Source: Metapseudomonas resinovorans DSM 21078 (lineage in GTDB: Bacteria; Pseudomonadota; Gammaproteobacteria; Pseudomonadales; Pseudomonadaceae). Taken from it: DNA of 64,000 nucleotides. The notes under the pieces were generated by a model. It had not been told where the DNA came from, ran no database searches, and was given only the letters and a program-made list of their open reading frames with translations. Below, in pieces: positions 59,014 through 64,000 of this stretch. Position 1 is the stretch's first letter; each line of letters starts with the position of its first letter. The translations under genes and the position numbers were made by a program. The stretch spans positions 124,001 to 188,000 of the forward strand of contig NZ_AUIE01000006.1 of the NCBI RefSeq assembly GCF_000423545.1. The letters are read 5' to 3'.

Positions 59014-61419
59014 TCAGTGCCAGACCGAGCGGGTCTCCCAATCGCGGAACTGATCGGCGGGTATCGGCTGGCTGATCTTGTAGCCCTGGGCAATGTCGCA
59101 GCCGTACTGACCGAGCTGGTTGAGGGTCAACTGGTCTTCCACTCCTTCGGCCACCACAGTCAGGTCGAGGTTGTGGGCCAGTTCGATGATGGAGCGGACA
59201 ATCTTCGCCGAGCCGTCGTTGCTGGTCATGTGGGTGACGAAGGACTGGTCGATCTTCAGCGAGTCCACCGGCAGCTTCTGCAGGTAGGCGAGGGACGAGT
59301 AGCCGGTGCCGAAGTCATCGATGGTCAGGTGCGCGTCAAGCTCCTTGAGCGCGGACAGGGTCTGCAGCGAGGCCACCGGGTCTTCCATCAGCGCGCTTTC
59401 GGTCAGTTCGAACTCGATCCAGTGGGGCTTTGCGCCCCAGGTGGCGAAGGAACCCTGGATGCGTTCCAGAAGCCGCGGGTCACGCAGGTCGTGGGCCGAC
59501 AGGTTGACCGAGATCGGTCGCTCATCGCCCTCTTCATGCCAGGCATAGCGTTGGCCCAGGGCGGTATCCAGCACCCAGAGCGTCAGCGGGGTGATCAGCC
59601 CGGTGTTTTCCGCCAGGCGCACGAACTCGTCCGGCGGCAGCATGCCGTGCTGCGGGTGGCGCCAGCGCACCAGGGCTTCGGTGCCGCAAACGCGGTTGCT
59701 GGCGATGTTGACCTTGGGTTGGTAGTAGAGCAGCAGCTCGTTGCGATCGATGGCGCGGCGCAGATCGCCCATCAGCGTCAGGTGCTGGGCACATTCCTGG
59801 TCGAGTCCGCCCTGGAACACCGCGAAGCCGGCGTTGGAGCGCTTGGCCTGTTCCATGGCGCTGCCGGAACGGCGGATCAAAGCCTCGGGTGCCGTGCCGT
59901 GGCCGGGGTAGAGCGCAATGCCGATGCTGGCCCGTGCTTCCAGATAGAGGCCGGACAGTTCCACCGGGTCGTACAGCGCCGTGAGTATTTGCTTGGCCAG
60001 TTGCGACGCCTGCTCGGCGCCGCTATTGGGCATGAGCACGGCGAACTCGCACTCGCCCATGCGCGCCACGATGCGTTCGGCACCCACCACCTGTTTGAGG
60101 CGGGCGGCGATCTCGATCTGCAGGCGGTCGCCTTCGCGGTAGCCGAGGGTTTCGTTGATTTCCTGGTTGCGGGCGATCTCCAGCTGCAGCAGGCCGAAGG
60201 GGCGCCTTTCCTGGCGAGCGTTGACGATGGCGGTATCCAGCAACTCGCGCAGGCGTACGCGATTGGGCAGGCCGGTCAGGGTGTCTTCATAGGCCATCCT
60301 GCGGATCGTCGCTTCGGCTTCCATGGCGCGGGCGCGGGTACGCAGTGTGGTAATGCCAAAGCCCAGGTCATTCGCCATGGCGAGAAGCAGTTCCACTTCC
60401 GTCTCATCGAAGGCGTCGGCATGGGCCGCCATGATCACCAGCATGCCGATGAGGTGTTCCTCGGCCCGCAGGGGCAATGCCAGCGCCGCGGCGAAACCGT
60501 ACTCGCGAGCTTCCTGGTGCAGCGCGGCGGCAGGGTCGTTGAGCAGGTCACGCATCACCAGCGGGTCGCCGGCCTGCAGGGCGGTTTCAAGCTGGCTGTG
60601 AAAACCGTCGTCATGGCCGCCCGCTCCCCAGCCCTGGCAGATGCCATTGGCAGCGTTGCAGGCCATCACTTTATAAGGGCGTGCCGCATCGTCCTGAAGG
60701 TAATCGACCCAGGCCTGGCGATAGCCGCACTCCTCTACCAGCACCCGGCAAATCTCCGCCAGCAGCGGTGTTTCATCGTTGGCGTGGATCACCGCATGGT
60801 TGACCGCCACGCGGGTGGCCAGGGCACGATTGAGGGCGTCGACCTGGAGCTCGGCCTGTCGACGCATGGCCTTGCCGCGCAAGGCCTGGAGTCCGAAAGC
60901 GAGGTCGTCGGCGGCCTCGCTGAGCAGTTCCAGTTCCCGCTCGCCGAAGGCATCCGGCTCCTGGGCGCAGATCGCCAGGGCACCGAAAACCTGGCCGTCC
61001 ACCCGCAGGGGCAGGGACAGGACCGAGGCAATGCCGTGGGTGATGGCGCTTTCCCGCCATGGGCTGAGCCTGGGGTCGGTGAGGATATTGCGCGTGATGG
61101 TCGGGGTGCCGGTGCGGATGGCCGTGCCGGTGGTGCCGTGTCCGCGCTCACGGTCGGCCCAGGTGATGTTGAGAGACTCCACATAGGCCCGATCGAGCCC
61201 AACGTGGGCGAGGGGTGTCACCGACTGCGCTTCATCATGCTCAGCGCGGCCGACCCAGGCCATGCGGTAGCCGCCTTCCTCTACCACGACCCGGCAGATT
61301 TCCTGGAACAGGAAGCACGGGTCTTCGGCGCGCAACAAGGCGCGGTTGCAGCCGCTCAAGGTGCGCAGCGCACGGTTCAGGTATTCGACTTCCTCGCTGG
61401 AAGCGCAATAGGCGGGCAT
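59014..61419 (-). CDS. GAF-GAF-GGDEF-EAL c-di-GMP phosphodiesterase
   Basis: An 801-aa cytoplasmic signalling protein with two GAF sensor domains (about 25-165 and 200-345), a GGDEF domain (about 360-520) and an EAL domain (about 535-790). The GGDEF signature reads GECEF, so cyclase activity is doubtful. The EAL motif is intact (GTEALVRWRHP), as are SVNLSAHDLRD, FELTESALMED, IDDFGTGYSSLAYL and EGVED. It probably degrades c-di-GMP in response to GAF ligands. GGAGG lies 6 bases before ATG 61419. Confidence 0.92.
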   Translation of the reverse strand: MPAYCASSEEVEYLNRALRTLSGCNRALLRAEDPCFLFQEICRVVVEEGGYRMAWVGRAEHDEAQSVTPLAHVGLDRAYVESLNITWADRERGHGTTGTAIRTGTPTITRNILTDPRLSPWRESAITHGIASVLSLPLRVDGQVFGALAICAQEPDAFGERELELLSEAADDLAFGLQALRGKAMRRQAELQVDALNRALATRVAVNHAVIHANDETPLLAEICRVLVEECGYRQAWVDYLQDDAARPYKVMACNAANGICQGWGAGGHDDGFHSQLETALQAGDPLVMRDLLNDPAAALHQEAREYGFAAALALPLRAEEHLIGMLVIMAAHADAFDETEVELLLAMANDLGFGITTLRTRARAMEAEATIRRMAYEDTLTGLPNRVRLRELLDTAIVNARQERRPFGLLQLEIARNQEINETLGYREGDRLQIEIAARLKQVVGAERIVARMGECEFAVLMPNSGAEQASQLAKQILTALYDPVELSGLYLEARASIGIALYPGHGTAPEALIRRSGSAMEQAKRSNAGFAVFQGGLDQECAQHLTLMGDLRRAIDRNELLLYYQPKVNIASNRVCGTEALVRWRHPQHGMLPPDEFVRLAENTGLITPLTLWVLDTALGQRYAWHEEGDERPISVNLSAHDLRDPRLLERIQGSFATWGAKPHWIEFELTESALMEDPVASLQTLSALKELDAHLTIDDFGTGYSSLAYLQKLPVDSLKIDQSFVTHMTSNDGSAKIVRSIIELAHNLDLTVVAEGVEDQLTLNQLGQYGCDIAQGYKISQPIPADQFRDWETRSVWH

Positions 61420-61525
61420 GACCAACCTCCACCGAGTGGATGGGTGCGCTTCAAGTATAGAGGTCGAGGTCTTGCCGGACGGGAGACTGACGAGCAGCCT
61501 GGACAGACGGAACTGGGGGAGGGGA

Positions 61526-61556
61526 AAAGAAAAAGGCCACTCCGAAGAGTGGCCTT
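61526..61556 (-). terminator. Terminator of first tRNA-fMet unit
   Basis: AAGGCCACTC (61533-61542) and GAGTGGCCTT (61547-61556) with CGAA loop; the A-rich 61526-61534 becomes the U tract on the minus strand. It ends 9 bases before the tRNA 3' end. Confidence 0.9.
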
Positions 61557-61565
61557 TCTTGAAAC

Positions 61566-61642
<77 letters not shown>

Positions 61643-61648
61643 CCGGCA

Positions 61649-61676
61649 ATTCTACAGTTCTGAAGAGGGCTGTCAA
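61649..61676 (-). promoter_or_regulatory. Promoter of tRNA-fMet copy 1
   Basis: TTGACA (61671-61676) and TAGAAT (61649-61654) on the minus strand, 16 bp apart. The predicted start at 61642-61644 coincides with the mature tRNA 5' end. Confidence 0.88.
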
Positions 61677-61720
61677 ACGATTTCTTTCATTTAAATCAAA
61701 TACTTAATTCAGCCCAAACG

Positions 61721-61748
61721 AAAAAGGCCACTCCGAAGAGTGGCCTTT
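61721..61748 (-). terminator. Terminator of second tRNA-fMet unit
   Basis: The same hairpin as in copy 1: AAGGCCACTC (61724-61733), CGAA, GAGTGGCCTT (61738-61747), with a five-A run at 61721 giving the U tract. Confidence 0.9.
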
Positions 61749-61756
61749 CCTGAAAC

Positions 61757-61833
<77 letters not shown>

Positions 61834-61839
61834 GTCGCC

Positions 61840-61867
61840 ATTCTACATTTCTGCAGGGGGCTGTCAA
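61840..61867 (-). promoter_or_regulatory. Promoter of tRNA-fMet copy 2
   Basis: TTGACA (61862-61867) and TAGAAT (61840-61845), 16-bp spacing. The spacers of the two copies differ at several bases while both hexamers are the same, so the elements are under selection. Confidence 0.88.
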
Positions 61868-62025
61868 ACGGTTTCGCAGAAAAATTCTTTTTCCCTCAAA
61901 TATTTAGCAATCCGGAAGGCTTTTCGGGCGGCGCGCACCAGTGCGCTAGAGCGCCTGGGGAGCGGGCTGGCCTGGCTGCGGTATCATCGCCTGCTACCGG
62001 AATTGCGCTCGCGCCACTGACCCTC

Positions 62026-63081
62026 ATGCCGCAACGAAAAATCATCCACATTGACTGCGACTGCTTCTATGCCGCCATCGAGATGCGCGATGACCCGGCG
62101 TTGGCGGGCAAACCCCTGGCAGTTGGCGGCTCTCCGGACAAGCGCGGGGTCGTGGCGACCTGCAATTACGACGCGCGCGCCTACGGGGTGCGCTCGGCGA
62201 TGCCGATGCGTACGGCGGTCAAGCTGTGTCCGGACCTGACCATCGTCCGGCCGCGGATGGATGTCTATAAAGGTGTCTCGCGGCAGATCCACCAGATTTT
62301 CCGCGACTACACCGAGATCATCGAGCCGCTGTCCCTGGACGAGGCCTACCTGGACGTCTCCGACAGCCCGCACTTCAATGGCAGCGCCACGCGCATCGCC
62401 CAGGAGATTCGCCGACGGGTGGCGGCGGAGCTGCACATCACGGTGTCCGCCGGCGTGGCGCCGAACAAGTTCATCGCCAAGATCGCCAGTGACTGGCGCA
62501 AGCCTGACGGCCTGTACGTGGTGAAGCCGGACCAGGTGGATGAGTTCGTTGCTGCGCTGCCGGTGAACATGTTGCACGGCGTAGGCAAGGTGACCGCGGA
62601 GAAGCTGGCGCGCCTCGGCGTGCGCACCTGCGCAGACCTGCGGGATTGGAACAAGCTGGCGCTGGCGCGGGAGTTTGGAAGCTTCGGCGAGCGGCTCTAC
62701 AACCTGGCGCGGGGTCAGGATGATCGCATCGTGCAGGTCGATAACCGGCGGCAGTCCATCAGTGTGGAGAACACCTACGACCAGGATCTACCCAACCTGG
62801 ACGCTTGCCTGGAGCGGCTGCCGGCCTTGCTGGACGAGCTGCGTGGACGCATGGCGCGACTGGACAGCACCTACAAGCCGGACAAACCCTTCGTGAAGCT
62901 GAAGTTCCATGACTTCACCCAGACGACGCTGGAGCAGGCTGGCGCCCGCCGTGATCTGGACAGCTATCGGCAGTTGCTCAGTGCGGCGTTTGCCCGGGGC
63001 GACAAGCCGGTGCGCTTGATCGGCGTGGGCGTGAGGTTGCAGGACCTGCGCGGTGCGCACGAGCAACTGAACCTGTTCTGA
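62026..63081 (+). CDS. dinB: DNA polymerase IV
   Basis: A 351-aa Y-family translesion polymerase. The catalytic acids lie in IIHIDCDCFYAAIEMRDDP (near 7-25) and PLSLDEAYLDVS (near 101-112), with ATCNYDARAYGVRSAMP in the fingers and HGVGKVTAEKLARLGV in the thumb HhH. The little-finger domain follows, and the end ANEQLNLF-type (here HEQLNLF) is the beta-clamp motif. It is usually SOS-induced; no LexA box was identified in the 160 bases upstream. Confidence 0.97.
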   Translation: MPQRKIIHIDCDCFYAAIEMRDDPALAGKPLAVGGSPDKRGVVATCNYDARAYGVRSAMPMRTAVKLCPDLTIVRPRMDVYKGVSRQIHQIFRDYTEIIEPLSLDEAYLDVSDSPHFNGSATRIAQEIRRRVAAELHITVSAGVAPNKFIAKIASDWRKPDGLYVVKPDQVDEFVAALPVNMLHGVGKVTAEKLARLGVRTCADLRDWNKLALAREFGSFGERLYNLARGQDDRIVQVDNRRQSISVENTYDQDLPNLDACLERLPALLDELRGRMARLDSTYKPDKPFVKLKFHDFTQTTLEQAGARRDLDSYRQLLSAAFARGDKPVRLIGVGVRLQDLRGAHEQLNLF

Positions 63082-63105
63082 TGCGCGACCTGCTGTTCTG
63101 CAGGG

Positions 63106-63290
63106 GCGAATTCATTCGCTATGTCTGCGTTAGCTGTTGCGAGAGATTTGCCATCGGGCCAAGTGCTTTGTAGGAGCTGCAGGTGCTTGCAACACGTAAT
63201 ACAGACAGAGCCAATTCATTCGCCAAGCAGGCCGAAGGTCTGCCTTTCGACGCCGCGAGGGGCAGCGATGCTGCCCTTGGCGAATGAATT
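63106..63290. repeat. GCGAATTCATTCGC-type repeats
   Basis: GCGAATTCATTCGC (63106-63119) is followed by a perfect 15-bp inverted repeat: AATTCATTCGCCAAG (63213-63227) with CTTGGCGAATGAATT (63276-63290). All three share the GAATTCATTCGC/GCGAATGAATT core. This dispersed-repeat style is common in Pseudomonas intergenic regions. The 246-base gap holds no gene. Confidence 0.65.
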
Positions 63291-63327
63291 CACCTCTACA
63301 TGGAAAGGACGGAGCGGCAGGAGGCGA

Positions 63328-63735
63328 TCAGCCTTCCACCGGCCACAGCCGGATCGGCTTGCCTTCGGCTGGCCACAGGCGCAGCTGGTCGATGGGCGAA
63401 ATGTCCCAGCGCTGGACCTTGCCCAGGGCGTCGAGGAAGCGCTGTTCCTGCTCCATCAGCGCGGGGGCGCACATCTTGCGGGTGCTGCCGGCGGCGCCGA
63501 AGGTCAGTTGGCCGCCTTCCAGGGTGTAGGACGCGAACCAGTGGTTACAGCCGGCATTGCCGTAGGCGCGGTTGTCGTCGCCCAGGGTGATGGTCAGGTG
63601 GCTACGGTCGATCAGCGGGCGTTCGCCGATCCATTCCACCTGGTATGTCGTGCCGGTCTCCAGCTGCGGGCGATCGGTCGCGCAACCGGCGAGGGTAGCG
63701 GCCAGTGCGGCCAGCAGCAGGGCTTTCTTGGTCAT
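63328..63735 (-). CDS. META-domain lipoprotein
   Basis: A 135-aa lipoprotein with signal and lipobox LLAALAATLAGC (Cys 18). The META (HslJ-like) domain has NRAYGNAGCNHWFASYTLEGGQLTF and STRKMCAPALMEQEQRFLDAL. Such proteins are envelope-stress or novobiocin-resistance associated in E. coli; the role here is unknown. Its ATG overlaps the stop of the next gene (ATGA). Confidence 0.88.
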   Translation of the reverse strand: MTKKALLLAALAATLAGCATDRPQLETGTTYQVEWIGERPLIDRSHLTITLGDDNRAYGNAGCNHWFASYTLEGGQLTFGAAGSTRKMCAPALMEQEQRFLDALGKVQRWDISPIDQLRLWPAEGKPIRLWPVEG

Positions 63736-63998
63736 TCAGCGTCCTCCTGACGACAGTTCGGGCAGTAGTGCTTGCCAGCGTGGCTGCGCCAGCCCAGCTC
63801 GGCGATGCGCGCTTCGGCGGCCGGTGCCTGGGCCTGTTTGCCAAGGCCGCCGTCGACGGCGAACTCGAAGTCCAGGCGTGCGCCGCAGGCGTCGCAGTCT
63901 ACATGCCAGTTGTGAATCGAAAGTTCCTTGAAGACCGGGCCCTTGGCTACCGCCAGCCATTGGCCGGGCGGGTTGATCAGGTGGCGGACCTTGTCCAC
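63732..63998 (-). CDS. Small putative zinc-binding protein (may continue off right edge)
   Basis: An 88-aa frame with two C-x2-C pairs (HVDCDACGARLDF near 32; HYCPNCRQ near 78), suggesting one zinc site, and conserved hydrophobic SIHNWHV. The only start inside the window is the GTG at 63998, two bases from the edge, so a start further right cannot be excluded. It is coupled to the META lipoprotein. Confidence 0.6.
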   Translation of the reverse strand: MDKVRHLINPPGQWLAVAKGPVFKELSIHNWHVDCDACGARLDFEFAVDGGLGKQAQAPAAEARIAELGWRSHAGKHYCPNCRQEDAE

Positions 63999-64000
63999 GG

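Overview
The window is a GC-rich Pseudomonas chromosome segment. The host genes have the Pseudomonas order and sequence type: cinA-recA-recX, erdR-dgkA, divergent finR/fpr, rhlG, rimO, kup, the mprF/alanyl-PG-hydrolase pair, two initiator tRNA genes and dinB. No species name can be proved from the sequence alone.

Bases 1 to about 37,800 are the right part of a complete-looking lambdoid prophage. Its left end and integrase lie outside the window. From left to right it has: a leftward early operon (KilAC-type protein, dNMP kinase, small ORFs) behind a PL-like promoter; an S24/CI repressor (-) and Cro-like protein (+) around a palindromic operator; a pair of hairpins with identical loops where lambda keeps nutR; a CII-type regulator and a small zinc finger; a 927-aa primase/helicase followed by a cluster of 9-bp iteron-like repeats; a Q-like antiterminator; a late leader with hairpins and a terminator; a holin; a cos-like region; the lambda-order head genes (Nu1-like, A, W, B, C with internal Nu3-like start, D, E, FII); the tail genes (Z, U, V, G/GT with -1 frameshift, tape measure, tip proteins, a beta-propeller spike and fibres); then GH19 endolysin and nested Rz/Rz1 spanins. 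Right of lysis is a cargo zone: an SRAP protein, a small partner, a probable LexA box, a DNA adenine methylase, and two AT-richer secreted-protein genes. TGGGGC arm-type repeats near 37.7 kb mark the right attachment region.

Three probable moron/lysogenic-conversion loci are embedded in the phage operons: an antisense membrane protein (3714-4298), a secreted DUF4124-like protein flanked by an RBS-hiding hairpin and a terminator (18482-18986), and a 50-aa antisense two-helix membrane protein (19422-19574) exactly between the tail chaperones and the tape measure.

From about 37.8 kb to the end the sequence is host core genome. DNA-damage functions flank the prophage edge: the repressor is of the RecA-cleavable type, the cargo carries a LexA-like box, and cinA-recA-recX with a perfect LexA box starts just beyond the attachment region. 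The rest covers envelope lipid modification (MprF and hydrolase), redox (Fpr, cytochrome b561), RNA and protein modification (RimO, TrmO, DTW), a c-di-GMP protein with degenerate GGDEF, two tandem tRNA-fMet units each with its own promoter and terminator, dinB, and a META-domain lipoprotein.
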